In this document: in pieces, positions 1 to 11,766 of the stretch
Numbering within the stretch: position 1 is the stretch's first letter
Layout of the letters: every line of letters starts with the position of its first letter
Origin: Dolomedes plantarius
Taxonomy: Eukaryota; Arthropoda; Arachnida; Araneae; Dolomedidae
DNA: 64,000 nt
Assembly (NCBI GenBank): GCA_907164885.2
Contig: OU015499.1
Span: 165,094,097-165,158,096, forward strand
Direction: 5' to 3'
Notes under the pieces: model-generated
The model's database searches: none
Seen by the model: only the letters and a program-made list of their open reading frames with translations
Told to the model about the DNA's origin: nothing
Translations under genes and position numbers: made by a program

Positions 1-1305
1 TTTTAACTTTTTAAAAATAATTTCAAGTGAACTTTGTTGGAAAATTCTTGCTCTACTGTTATGTATAGTTTTTATTTAGAGAAAAAAATTATAAAATGGA
101 TTTTTATACCTACTAAACCCTTGAATTTTAACTAAGGTACCCAAGTTCGAGTGCTAGCCCCCCCCCCCAAAAAAAAAAATCATAACCAATAACCGCACAG
201 TTATTTTGAAATACCCCTTTATTCATTAAGAAATGAAAATACAGATAAAATATATAAAAACCATTTTTTTTGCAATATTACTTCAATACTGCAGTCTTTT
301 CACTTGCCCCATAAAAATTTTGTGTCGGGGCAAGTGAGAACACGAAGGTTGAAACAAGTGAGAACTAGCTCCTTATACTGAAAAAAAAAAAACATACCTC
401 TGTGTTATAACAACCATATAAATAGTTTTTTCTTCCCAACATATGTTTTCTAGATGGAGAAACTTCATAACCAACCACCTTTTGCCATGTTTTCTCAACA
501 GCTGATTATTGTTTTTAAGTCCTTAACATTCCAAAATAGGAAATTATGCAACTGAAACTAGTTTTTTTTGTAGGTTTGAAGAAGTGAATTGCAATAAAAT
601 AACATGTTTAGACTAACTGTTAGTGAATGTCAGTGGAGTGGATATTACAAACTATGTGTGAAATTATTGAATTTCTAATTTTGTTGTCACTATTTCTGAG
701 TTGCCTTTTGTACCAGATCATGACTTATTAGTGTTCCTGGTAAAGCCGAAAGTGAACTAATATTTTCCATGTCTTTTTGGTCCTACAATATTCAATAAGG
801 CCTATGCGAAGGAAAAAAACAACTTTATTTGAACTTTTAACATACATTTGTTACTCTAAAACAAATAATACAAATATACTTCTTTTGTTACTATTCAGAC
901 CTTACTGACACCGGTAACTTGAACAACTACCTCCATAACGAACGAATGTTAAAAGGAAAAAAAAAAAGCCTTGTGTTCAGCATAAAATATCCATTCTTTC
1001 CCTTGCCCTATGTATTTTGCTATAATTAACTATGATTTATTGGGACCCACGTTCTCACTTGCCCCAAGTGCTGGAGAAAGTGAGAACGCAAAACACAAAA
1101 ACTTTAAATATTTACTGCAAAAAAAGTTTTGAACAGATTTAAAAAAAAATAAAACTATAAATGTAGAACATAACCAAAAATATGGATGCAAATTTACATA
1201 CAACAACTTGTTAAAAACTTATTTAGATTCAAAGTGGAACAACATGATTTTGCGTCTCAATTACCCCATTTCACCCTAATCTACTTATATGCTGAAAACC
1301 ACATC
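1..1305. repeat. Dispersed repeat, long form (ends match 30637-30886)
   Basis: Bases 1-143 and about 1205-1300 match 30637-30782 and 30783-30886 almost base for base. Here the two halves are separated by about 1.06 kb; at 30.78 kb they are directly joined. Either the middle is an insertion here or it was deleted there. The repeat probably starts before the window. No coding frame of note is seen. The family is not recognised. Confidence 0.7.
144..1204. other. Middle segment of the 1-1305 repeat, non-coding
   Basis: AT-rich sequence present only in this copy. It begins with a C run then an A run (about 160-179). It carries a stem-loop whose arms are CACTTGCCCC and GGGGCAAGTG (about 301-342), and related CACTTGCCCC words recur near 1056. 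No ORF, gene or terminal repeat is recognised. Confidence 0.5.
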
Positions 1306-2040
1306 AGAGTCATTCCATGTCAAATCAACACAGTGATCCGGAATGACCCCCTCAGAATTTGATGATTTTTGGCACACTTGCAGGTTTCATAGACATATGA
1401 AAAAATGTCAATTCTTAGTGGTCTTACTTTATTGGTTCAAAAGTTATTAAATATTAAAATTTCAATTTTTTGCAAAAAAACACCACATATGTCAGTCTTA
1501 AAATGGCTGTAAAACAGTAACCATTTGAGGTACAGACCTGAACTTAGGCTAATTTTAAAGCTCTTTTTCTAGGGCTTTCACATGATATGCAACATGATAG
1601 CATTTATAAAAAATAATTTTTTTAAATCAATTTGAAATTTTAAAATTTAAATTTCTCAAAAAGCGACAATTTTAAAATTTTGAAAAAATTCTCAAAATAA
1701 GTTTATATCATCATCTAACAGCACCCAAAATCTTATTTTGGGATCTCTATGGGATCCTGAGACATAGGAGGTATAAAGTATGTATGGTTAGAGGAAAAAT
1801 GCCAAATCTACCATATTATAGAGTTATATACAAAGAAATATAATTATAGTATATAATTATACAATCATATGTAATTGCATAGTAATATGTGATTAAAAAT
1901 ATATATAAATATAATAATTACATTTATAATCATGTATAATTTTATTATTTAATTCTTAATTTCATCTCCTTTACACTACTAAAAAGTGAAAAAATATCAA
2001 ACAGATTTTAAAAAATCTTTCCCTAATGAAATATAACATT
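1306..2040. repeat. Probable DNA-transposon terminal region
   Basis: It opens with GTCATTCCATGTCAAATCAA, a word I associate with the end of a transposon family repeated in several invertebrate genomes; this is recollection, not a search. GGAATGACCCC follows within 40 bases as a partial inverted match. The remainder is AT-rich and grades into TA-rich low complexity by 1840-1980. No transposase is visible. The first bases resemble the terminus of the element at 33090. Confidence 0.4.
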
Positions 2041-2314
2041 AATATCTATCTATCTATCAGTGTGTAGAAAAAAAGTCATGAAGCAATCTTGCTGATAAAT
2101 CGCATCAGCTGCAACTAAATCAGCAACGTTTATTATACGACACTGAACTTCCTCTCCCCACTGGTCATGTCTATTCTCTGCAGAACTTTGATTCAAGAAC
2201 TTTGTTTTTCATTTCGAGACTCCTAACTTCGTATATAGTTCTTCGCCTGTCAGTTGTTTTTTTCTTTTGTCTTGCTTTGAATATATAAATATTTTTTTAT
2301 ATTTTCTCATTAAT

Positions 2315-2490
2315 TTAATGCCTTCCACGTGGTGAACTTCCGTGCATTGCGCTTGGGTTAAAATCCCGAATTAAGGCGTTACCGTGTTGTCCCCTCATAG
2401 GGATCAATGCTGGCTCACCTAAAAAGTGCTCCCACAATTAAGTAGCCAGCAAGACTTCACGGTAAATAAGAACTTCCTGCGCATTAGAAA
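2315..2490 (+). repeat. SINE-like element, copy A
   Basis: The sequence matches 48803-48975 closely. Its central and 3' part (GTTGTCCCCTCATAGGG, then CCAGCAAGACTTCACGG) is related to the element at 35.4 kb. GGTTAAAATCCC resembles a decayed tRNA B box. An A-rich and (TA)n tail follows to about 2558. The element's first base coincides with the left edge of the large direct duplication. Confidence 0.6.
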
Positions 2491-2943
2491 AAAAAATAAA
2501 AAATAAAAAAATAATAATATTAAAAATAAATAAATAAATAAATATATATATATATATATGAGCAAGCCTTCAATTTCTGTGCTGAAACTGGTAAAAAATG
2601 GTTAACACAGTGCTCATTCGGAACAAAACTGCGCATGGAAAAGGAGAACATTCTAAAAACTCTTTGTTATAAGGACACCATTAATAAGCTTACATGTATC
2701 AAAGTTAGAAAAGAAACATTTTAAATTTCCTAAAATAATTTACTTTTATATTTTTTTTGTTATCTCAAACTAATGATATAAATTTACTTGAGCTTCAAAA
2801 ATTGGGAGATTTTTAGAACAAACATCACTCATTTTAGAAGAACCCGAACTAGGACAACGAACATCTCTAGAAGCTTTGAAGTTCAGTAATATGTCCAGGA
2901 TATGTTGTGTGTTTGTTACAAAATAATCATTTCTTTTCTCCAG

Positions 2944-3031
2944 GCCTCGTGCCCCAACTAACGACCCTGTATTTTCTGTGTACTGCGAGGACGAACTGGA
3001 ATTGGAAGGCACCTCCTTACTGACGTTGAAG
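2944..3031 (+). CDS. Exon 8' (acidic module)
   Basis: Entered in phase 2, so the first G completes a Glu codon. It encodes PRAPTNDPVFSVYCEDELEL and then an EGTSLLTLK-type end, closing on a codon boundary. The pyrimidine tract and CAG acceptor are intact, and GTATGT follows as donor. Confidence 0.65.
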
Positions 3032-6000
3032 GTATGTCTTGTTACACCAATACCCACATTTTAATACCTAAGTACAGAGTGAAAATGGGAAAAGTCCAGA
3101 AATTACAAGCTATGTCAAACGCCCGACAACAGCAGAACTACTATGCACTTACAAATGTAAGAAACGACAACGATATGAGAGGTGATAAGAACAATGAATG
3201 CTAAGCGGAAGGTGATAAAGTCAGTCAAAATTAAAAAGAGATAGAAGCAGTTACATTTAAAAGGTGGTGAAAATAGTCGGGTATAATTATTAAACAACAG
3301 CGATGTTAGAAGCACTAAAATTTAAGCATGATAAAAGCGTTGATATATAAGAGTGATAAAAGATGAAGCTGATAAAAGCAGTCAATTTAAATATCACACC
3401 TCTGGGTGGATTTTTCCCATCCATATTCAAACGAGTAGTAGAAACGAAACTAAAACAAAGATTACATCAAAGGATATATTCCTGTACTTTTCAAAAACCA
3501 ATGTCAAACCGTCAGAGACAATTATTGCCTTCCGTATTAAAATACTGGAAAATAACAGCGGGAGGTGAGTTACCCAGAAGATGGACTTGGCGAAAATTGC
3601 ACAAAAGCATTCTCATCATGCCTTGGAGTTTGTATGTTAGGATTGCATAAGTCAAACATTCTTAATCAATAAAAAAAACTCCTCCACGATATCATAATTT
3701 TCTGTATGGACTGGTTGTGGGGGAACTATGACATCCACACAAAGATTCAAATTGCGATGTTTACAGACCTGGCACATTTCGAGATTCACGGAATCTGTAA
3801 ATCATCATCAGAGCATCGCCCGGCAGCTTGGCCATCATAATGGCTGTTGTTACCTAATCGTATAATGACAGCAGTTAACTCAACTTGAAAGGTACAATGA
3901 AAATGGATGTGGATTATCGAAAAAATACTGGATATAAGAGCTCCGAGTCCCGAATATTTAAATTTTAATGTTATCCAGGACCGGTTGGATCAACGATGCG
4001 TTACAGGGTATGAAAATTTCAGTTTTTATTCAACCGAACTTATGTCATGATGACACAACTGTCACACTCTACGTGTTTCAGAAGAGAGGGGTTGGGGGAC
4101 GACTTAGAAACTATCGACGTTTTCGATGAATATGCAGGATTTACATCATAACCCATTTCTGCGAGTTAAATAAGCTTTTTTTCCTTTCCATCCAGTTATC
4201 CGTTCGGCTCTGATAGATTTTACTAAATGCGTTGTTTGTAACAAAGGCGAACGAAGGAGGTTGTTCGCTAAATGTGTTTGTAGCAACGGGCGCATTTGTT
4301 TGCCGTTACCACGGTTCGCTCCCTAAGCAATCTAGTACATCAAAGGAACTTCGTTACTCTTCGTTAGCCGTCGTCCGCCATATGTGTGTAGAGCCTACAG
4401 TTCAGCTTGCAATCTTTTTACTTTTTTGCTTCTAAATTTCATTTCGAAAAAGAAACTTAATTTTGTTGTTCGTTTATCGGAAACTGAGTTTCGAAATATA
4501 GTATGGACTGGAGAAATTCTCTGTCATTAAATTCTGTCATTTCTCTGCAGGAAAATGAAAGAATGGTTGAAGAAGCTTTCGGTTTGCTGATGTGGGGGGC
4601 CAATCGAAAATCAGGTCGAATTTATTCGTTGAAATTTGGCGCCATTTGGTCGTAGTCCTTCGTTGACCGTCGTTCGCTTAATACGTTTCCAGAACCCAGA
4701 AATAGACAAGGCCAGGAGAGTGTGTTGATTTATAAAGTTCACAGGTTTGTTCAAGGGTCTCCTTAAGAAAAAGGAACTCGGCATCGACTGAATGCATCTT
4801 TTGTTGGTCTTTGCAAACTGCTCTCTTCAGAACGGGTACGAGGATGAAATTAATAGAAATCTCCTAAAAGATTTTTTGACTTATGGGAACGATGAGATAA
4901 AAATGCACCTGAGACAGTATTAATGCTATTAAGGTTATAAAATCTTGCAACGACCTCTATCATCTTTTTCGTTTTCGTTCACAGGCACCGAAAAAGAAAA
5001 AATTCAAAGGACTGAGAAAATTTTTCAAAAGGTTCTCGCGTAAAAAGTCGGTAAGTGCTCGAATATTTATACTTTTTGTTTTTTTAAATAATTTTCAATA
5101 TTTATCAAATTTTTTGTTGAGTCACATAACTGAGTTAGAAACATGTTTTCATGAAAAAAAAATTATTATATTCAGTCGATGGTTCGAAACAGGAATGAAA
5201 TTAGAAACGAATGGGTACTGTTATTCTAAACTTGACGAACATTTTGAAATATGTATAATTTCGTAACTCTTGTGACGATCGACGAAGTTTATTCTATGTC
5301 TCAGAGATGTCGTGTTTCAAGAAGCATGGCTTTATCGCCCTCTGTCACAGGTAGACTGGTGACCAAACATAGAATTTCAGTATTGCGCAGGTTGACTGCA
5401 GCATTTCAGTTAAAGTTTAATTTTCAGTGAAATTTAGATTATTTCAGCCAGATCAAATTCCATAGTTGGATTGAATTTGTAATTCCTGATACATAAACCT
5501 AATAAACACCTTTTTTTTTTTGGGGGGGGGGGGTCGAATGCTGAAAGAATGGTAAAACAATATTTAGAGACAATTACTTTTTCTCAATTGTTCCAAAATT
5601 CACCCTCATTAAAATTTTTAAAATAAAGATTATAAAGGCACGTATATATAATGTGACCGAAGACTAACGAACAAAGTTGTTCGGTAAATGTATACATAGA
5701 AACAAACATCAACGAAAGTTTTGCCGTTGCCAGGGTTCGCTCATTAGGCGGTATATCAATGGAAGTTGATGAATGTTCATTGGCCGTCTTTCGCTGTATG
5801 TGTACGAGCTTGCAGTCTAGCTTGGAATGTTTTGGCTTGTAAATTTCATTTCGAGTAGGACACTTCATTTCGTTCTTCACTACTGTAACTCAATAAAGTT
5901 AGAAAATTAACTCAAACCAGGAATTCACTACAAAAAATGAACGAACGGCTTTGCAAGTTTTCGGTTTGTTAATATGGACGGCAAACCGTATTTCAAACCG

Positions 6001-6659
6001 AACGCCGAATTTATTCGTCGAAATTTGGCGCAGTTTGTTCGATACCCTTCTCTGTATGGAAACCCGTTGCGAAGGGGAGACATCCGGTGGGCTCGTACCT
6101 TCTTCCACCCTCTCTGACATCATAGGGGACTTTTTATCTCTACCAGTTATGAAACAGTTGAACGGCCTTTACGGTTGGTGAAGGCCTCTGTTTATAGATC
6201 TATCTAACATGCTCCGTAGGTGTTGCGCTAACAAATTAGCATCGCACGTGTCATTAAGCTAAAGTGAACAAATTACCTGTCAACCATTTTTCTCTTTGAA
6301 ATTAAAATATTATATGTTGTTGTGCCATTTTACAATACAAATCTAATATCTATTAAACTATATTCGAAATACAGGAGACTTTAAAAATCCGTAAGAAATA
6401 TTTTACATGAGTTTTACGATTTGTGACGAAAATCTAAGCACAGCTGTAATTTGCAAATGAAGGTTTAATTTTGCAAACATGGAAAAGAGTATCCCGAACT
6501 CCCGTTATCCATTAATGTACTTGAATAAATTTATTAAAAACAGGAAGGGGTTCTAATGAGAAATTATTAAAAAGGGGGCTTTATGGTTACTTTTTTAAAA
6601 GAGTTTTTCCATATGTCTTTATTGTTAATTACTTTTTCTTACAGGCCGGATCAAATTAG
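2944..6659 (+). CDS. 3' exons of an upstream paralogue of the 38-53 kb membrane-protein gene
   Basis: Three exons match the last three exons of the gene ending at 53149: 2944-3031 (88 bp), 4985-5050 (66 bp) and 6645-6659 (GCC GGA TCA AAT TAG). All acceptors (CTCCAG, TTCACAG, CTTACAG) and donors (GTATGT, GTAAGT) are intact and the lengths and phases are identical. The acidic exon is unchanged at protein level. The basic exon reads KKKKFKGLRKFFKRFSRKKS, with Gly-Leu where the downstream copy has Ala-Val. No partners for exons 1-7 are seen in bases 1-2314, so the 5' part should lie upstream of the window, or these exons are orphaned. Function unknown. Confidence 0.65.
4225..4720. repeat. Dispersed repeat rich in GAACGAA/TTCGTT words (copy in intron 8')
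   Basis: Stretches such as GTTCGCTAAATGTGTTTG, then GGTTCGCTCCCTAAGC, then TTTTACTTTTTTGCTT recur in diverged form at 5640-6130, 45860-46110, 50740-51230 and 52150-52640. It reads as a non-autonomous element or an old repeat family. No protein is encoded; the short ORFs across it are not conserved between copies. Confidence 0.5.
4985..5050 (+). CDS. Exon 9' (basic module)
   Basis: A phase 0-0 exon of 22 codons: APKKKKFKGLRKFFKRFSRK then KS. It is flanked by TTTTCGTTCACAG and GTAAGTGC. Three nucleotide changes relative to 51522-51587 give the Gly-Leu for Ala-Val replacement. Confidence 0.65.
5640..6135. repeat. Dispersed repeat, second copy (intron 9')
   Basis: Same family as 4225-4720: the order is GTTCGGTAAATG, GGTTCGCTCATTAGGCGG, CATTTCGAGTAGGACACTTC, then CGGTTTGTTAATATGG and CGTCGAAATTTGGCGC. 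The two copies in this intron pair differ enough to predate the segmental duplication. Confidence 0.5.
6645..6659 (+). CDS. Exon 10' (terminal, AGSN stop)
   Basis: Terminal coding segment GCC GGA TCA AAT TAG after TTTTTCTTACAG. It is identical to 53135-53149. The 3' UTR would run into the 32-bp and 34-bp tandem repeats. Confidence 0.6.
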   Translation, partial: AGSN

Positions 6660-6764
6660 GACATATAACAAATCAGAATTAAGATTTTTAAAAAGTATTT
6701 TGCCGCCATCACCAGAAAAGTGTTTAAATTGATTGAAGTTCCTTTTAAAGTTTTGAAAAAATGT

Positions 6765-6960
6765 CAAAATGTAAGAAAAAAGTTTTAAGATATGTTGAAA
6801 ATGTAAGAAAAAAGTTTTAAGATATGTTGAAAATGTAAGAAAAAAGTTTTAAGATGTGTTGAAAATGTAAGAAAAAAGTTTAAAATGTGTTAGAAATGCA
6901 AGTCGAAATTTTAAAATGTGTTGAAAATGTAAGAAAAAAGTTTAAACATGTTTAAAAATA
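6765..6960. repeat. Tandem repeat, 32-bp unit, about 6 copies
   Basis: Units of about 32 bp carrying GTAAGAAAAAAGTTTTAAGA follow one another just downstream of the stop codon of exon 10'. The matching array in block B is at 53262-53460. Confidence 0.85.
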
Positions 6961-7129
6961 TTTTTATGCTGCTGTATTTATATAAGTGAGTAAATGTATT
7001 TAAATATCTGTGTGAAAATTTATCAATGTCTTTGAAAAATAATTATTATGTATGTAAAAGTGTATGTAAATGTAAATGTACTTTGTAAATCTATAAACTG
7101 TATAAATATATAAAAATGTAAATGTGACC

Positions 7130-7500
7130 GTATTGTAAATATGTGTTTGTAAATATGTATATAGGCATGCAAAAGCGAATTTGTAAATATGCATTTATAC
7201 GCGCAAACGCGACTTTGTAAATATGTATATAAGCACGCAAAAGCGAATTTGTAAATATGTATATAGGGATGCAAAATCGAATTTGTAAATATGTATATAG
7301 GCACGCAAGAGCGAATTTGTAAATATGTATATAGGCATGCAAAAGCGAATTTGTAAATATGTATATAAGCACGCAAGAGCGAATTTGTAAATATGTATAT
7401 AGGCATGCAAGAACGAATTTGTAAATATGTATATAAGCACGCAAGAGCGAATTTGTAAATATGTATATAGGCATGCAATAGCGCATTTGTAAATATGTGT
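7130..7500. repeat. 34-bp minisatellite, about 11 copies
   Basis: The unit consists of GTAAATATGTATATAGGC followed by ATGCAAAAGCGAATTT. Variants alternate ATGC/ACGC and AAAAG/AAGAG/AATAG. Because 34 is not a multiple of 3 and the unit lacks stops on the minus strand, long repetitive minus-strand ORFs arise in all frames; I regard these as by-products. The block B array at 53641-54770 has about three times as many units. Confidence 0.9.
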
Positions 7501-7559
7501 ATGTACATTTAAATACGTGAATGTGTTAAAACAAATGTCAATAAGAAATTTCGCAAGAG

Positions 7560-8765
7560 TCGCCTCGCCTCCAACCATTTCTGCAATAAACATGTGTAGC
7601 CAGCCAAAAGCAATAGAAATAAAAGCAATAGCAACACATGATTGTCCTTTTTTTCATTTTGTCCGTCTTATTATTTCTCACAATTTTCAAGGTAATAAGC
7701 ACAATTGACAAATGACTTTCCTCTATTGGTTTGCCTCGTGAGATAATCTCGATGCGAAAGGCTTCGGAAAACCTGTTGCTCGTCCTCTCAGGCATACATA
7801 CATGGATCGAAGTGCACTGAACCGAGGAAAACAGAGATCTTGGTTACCGGTCCGACCCGTGGTTGGAAGGCGCGAGTGAATAAACAGTACCGTGTATTTC
7901 AATGATATAACATTTCAAACCACCCTCCCTTCCTCCCCCGAAAAAAATAATAAGTGAAATGACAAAAGATTTATTAGATATATGTCCACCATATGGCGCT
8001 CCTTTTGAAGCAAAAAGCAACGTTCTTCACAACAAATGTTCATTATGGCGGACGTTATTCACGGGTAATACCTTAAGACAAGGTAGGGGTAATGGACAGC
8101 ATGAAACAGCATTTTTATGAGCATCCGTAAGAAGTGCTGTCTTTCATATGATGGAACGATCGCAAAAGCTGCGGTTGCTGATTCAGAATGAGACGATCAA
8201 TCTTCACCAACATACGGTAAGATCGAGATGACAAGTTTCGGGAAGAGATATTTCGGAGTAATAGACCTTTAGGAAGAATTAATGGCGCCTCTAGTTCTAC
8301 TTATTACCAGTTAGGTGCCGAAAAAACGATACACTCATACGGCGGTTTCGATGATGTCACGGCTTTCACGAGAAACCTCAAACCTGAGCCACCTTGTTTG
8401 TTTTTGGGGATGCATTTGGCAAAGCGTAGTTGCCTAGGACTAAAAAAAAGTTTTAGGAAGGCCTTTCAGAAAGTCGTCAAAGGTATGACGTCATACGAGA
8501 CCGCATCGCCCTGTCCTCCTCGGGATTTTAAATATCTCGAAAATTCGAGTATCCTTGCGGCTCTGCGACACCCGACGCGTTGGTTACCGAAAGCTGCGCA
8601 TTACTTCGATCGGTAGCGAGAAAATATGTAAATTCGATAATGGAACGTTACCGCTTTCACGGTTAATACGGAGCTATATTTTAGGGTATCTGAGCAGAGG
8701 TCTTTTGTCCTTTAGTATGAATTAATGGCGTCTCTAGTGCTGAGAAAAATTTAAATTTTGTAATA
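7560..8765. other. Non-coding stretch of block A between minisatellite and Tigger
   Basis: No gene seen. It contains short reiterated words such as GGTAGCGAGAAAATATG, TTTCACGGTTAATACGGA and AATTAATGGCGYCTCTAGT (8290 and 8722), suggesting an old tandem or nested repeat. Block B carries about 100 bp more of the same material at 55510-55610. Scattered AATAAA words (for example near 7585 and 7879) could serve as poly(A) signals for the exon 10' transcript, but nothing singles one out. Confidence 0.4.
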
Positions 8766-11508
8766 CAGTAACCACCGCTTATAGTGATTCGTGGTTATAA
8801 GAACCAATATCGCAAAAACAAAGGCAAATGTATTATTTCCATTTTAAATTTTCGATTTAAAGAATCATCTTACAATCTTCGCTTTCCAAAAAGCTACCTA
8901 AAACCTCAAATCGCACCAAGTTGTTGCTTTACTTTTTGAAAATACTGATAAGACGTTGGGATGGAATACAGTCGTAACATGCATCCATTTCTTTGTTAGA
9001 TATCACACCATAGTTTAACGGTAAACGATTTAGCTTAACACTGTCCTATTAGTTTGTGGCGATACTTATGCAGAAATGCAAATTTTAATGCAATATGCAA
9101 ATTTGAACACGCCCACGGCACGTGTGCATATCTACCACATTAAAAGGAGCTTCCCGCACAAAGGAAATGAGCTGCAGGGAACAGGACATGCCTATGTAAC
9201 GTTAGATGATTCGTTCACCTTTACTGCCTCGAGTCATTTATTGTGTAACCAAAGAAGTGGTTGGCTATAATAAGCTAATAATGTTTTATCTCTATAATTA
9301 TTTTATTACCATTACTGCACGCCTGGATACGTTTAAACCGGCCACAAGATTGTCCCAGGGACATCTCTGCCCGTTCAGGTCAGAGTTGACTTTTCTCAGA
9401 GACAGGAACTCTTTTGCCCCATCCCCACTTCCTGGATCCTGCAACACATAAGTGTCCACTATCACTTAAGCGAGCGTCACATTAGTAGATTCAGCCCCTT
9501 AACCTAAGCTAGAAGGTGAATGTTGCATCACTTTAATTTACTAACAAAATTACCAGCTAGTGTCCAATTCAAAACAAGGAAAACTCTTAGACAGAACTTG
9601 TTAATTAGATATTAAGCTGCTATTATGAACAGCCAAACAGAAGCTGCCTCCCGTTTGCGTGTAACTCTGTCTACTCTTAGTAAAATTTTAAAATGTCGAG
9701 AGGAAATTTCGGCCACCATTAGCGTAAATGGTAATCTTGATAGAAAAAAGAAAATCAGTCGACGTAGAAGAGGCTCTCTTGCAGTGGTTCACAGGAGCCC
9801 GAGTGAAGAATGGACTTTGTTGCTGCAAAAGGCCGAAGACAAATTAAAAGAAAACCATTTCCGTGCTACAGAAGATTGGCTTACCCGATGTAAAGAGAGA
9901 AACAATATTGTTTAGAAAAAAAATTACGGTGAGGTAACTGAATCAGCTCAAAACTGGCTCTCCAACTGCTTGCCTGCAATAATGAAAAACTACGCAAATA
10001 CCAAATTTTTAATACGATGAGACTGGGCTTTATTTTAGAGCGATGCCTGATCGAATGATGATGTTTAAAACAGATTTTTCTTCTGTTGGGAACGCGTAAA
10101 TGTTCTTTTGACGACAAATATGACTGGGAGCGTAAAGAAAACGCCATTGGTAATAGGGACGAAAATAAAAATCCTTCCTGTGTCTTACGAAAATTCAAAA
10201 AATGCTAGGATGCGTAGCAGGATCTTCCCTAACTTCCTTCTAAAGTGGGATAAGGAGCTAACTGGGGAAGAAAAAAATTGTTCTGATTTTGAACAACTGT
10301 CTGGCTTATCCAGTTGTAAAGCTCACAAATATAGAGCTTTGTTTTTTGCCACCGAATACAACATCAGAAATACAACCTTTTGATCGAGGAATCATAAAAA
10401 CTTTTAAAACGCTATATCGCTCTGCCTTGCAACAAACAATTGTTGACGTCAGAAATCGACGAAGGAAAGGGATCTGTGTCAGAACTACTAAGTAAAAAAA
10501 ACACATGTGTATGCTTGATAACATATGATTGCAAGTGCCTGGAAAAGAGTTTCAAATCACTGCAGCGCTAATTGCTTCCGTAAAGCAGGATTTTTTTCTG
10601 AGACTGAGTGGTTTGAAATCGACGAAAACCTACACACTTCGGAAGAAAGGACAGACGATGGAATCGTCGAAGAAATTAAAAAAACTGTCGATAAAACTGA
10701 GGACGAAGACGAAATGAATGACATATTCCCAGAAAAACTACCACCAGCAAAAGAATCCAGAGAAGCGCTGAGTATTCTTAGAAGAACTCTTGAATATAGA
10801 GGAGCTTCTGAAGACATTTACGGGACATTTTATGATATTGAAATTGGTACAAACAGCCTCCTAAAAACTTCTTTACGTCAAACAACCATAGAAAACTTTT
10901 TCTTGCACCCTTCCTGTAGTTGAAATGTTAAAACTGTTTAGCAGGTATGTAACGGTTTTTAACCGCTTTGCGTGGGGGTTCTTTTATACGAGGAACAAAG
11001 TCGACAGAAAAAAGACTTCCAGAATTTTGTCCCAAGCTTTTATTACATTGTTTTTAAGGGACACGGCACATAAAAAATGATTAATGCAGGATCGATTTGG
11101 CATACAGAGCCATATTTGTTGGCGTATGTGTTCTCCTCTGCCGTTCAACTCCCCTCTCAACAACGACGCGCTCCCCTCGGAAGTAGTGTTGCCACACGCC
11201 AACCTTGACACGGGTTCCCAGACGTGGCGCGCCTTACAAGGTATGTTGTTATAAATATCGGATTTTTTCCTCCTCTTACTATAATCATGTGTATCTACTT
11301 ATAGGTGTAGAAATTAAGTTGTTTTTTTTAAATTATGAAAAATAATTTTAATAAAAGATAATTAACGTAAATTAAATAGTATTTAATGGTAAATTATCTT
11401 TGTGTGTGTGTGCGTGCTCAAAAACCTAAATTTAGGTTATAAGAATCAACAGCTAATAAGAATCAAAAACAGTAATGATAACGTGATTCTTATAAGCGGA
11501 AATCAATG
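8766..11508 (+). mobile_element. Tigger/pogo-type transposon A, decayed
   Basis: The left end CAGTAACCACCGCTTATAG follows a TA dinucleotide. The right end (ATTCTTATAAGCGG, about 11485-11508) is a weaker inverted match. The interior encodes a broken pogo-type transposase (9625-10923). The same element is at 56155-58923, and its 3' part again at 61327-62086. It entered before the segmental duplication, since the position is identical in both blocks. Confidence 0.8.
9625..10923 (+). pseudogene. Tigger/pogo transposase pseudogene
   Basis: The N-terminal ORF (9625-9915) has a CENP-B/pogo-like helix-turn-helix (AASRLRVTLSTLSKILK) and continues into EEWTLLLQKAEDKLKENHF. After stops and frameshifts the catalytic region follows: DETGLYFRAMPDR (about 10017-10060), NMTGSVKKTPLVIG (about 10118), CFLPPNTTSEIQPFDRGIIK (about 10340-10400), and a C-terminal part (AWKRVSNHCSANCFRKAGF, 10537 on) ending RQTTIENFF. 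The second acidic residue, usually LDNC in this family, reads NNC. At least three frame disruptions make this a dead DDE/D transposase. Confidence 0.85.
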
Positions 11509-11658
11509 CATATATATCGCACCTCTGATAGAAGAGTGTTACATCTCAATATAGCCATTATTTTCAGGAAGCCATTTCATTTCTTCTATAGCTCTTCCTG
11601 AAAATATGGCTATTTTGAAATGTAACACTCTTGTAGCAGAGGTGCGATATATGCATAT
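11508..11658. repeat. Foldback element, about 69-bp arms (copy A)
   Basis: CGCACCTCT ... AGCCATTATTTTCAGGAAG is followed, after a short loop, by its inverted match CTTCCTGAAAATATGGCT ... AGAGGTGCG. The whole unit folds into one long hairpin. It abuts the right end of the Tigger. Copies are at 58920-59038 (outer left arm lost) and about 62090-62235 (complete). Confidence 0.75.
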
Positions 11659-11671
11659 ACAAACATTGTTT

Positions 11672-11674
<3 letters not shown>

Positions 11675-11766
<92 letters not shown>
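11675..11766. repeat. Microsatellite (AT)36 then (GT)10
   Basis: Uninterrupted AT dinucleotides followed by GT. Block B has only a short (AT) run here (59056-59090), and copy C has about 14 AT units. Confidence 0.95.

Noticed and set aside
7130..7500. Possible CRISPR array
   Set aside because: Units are contiguous with no spacers, and the context is eukaryotic.
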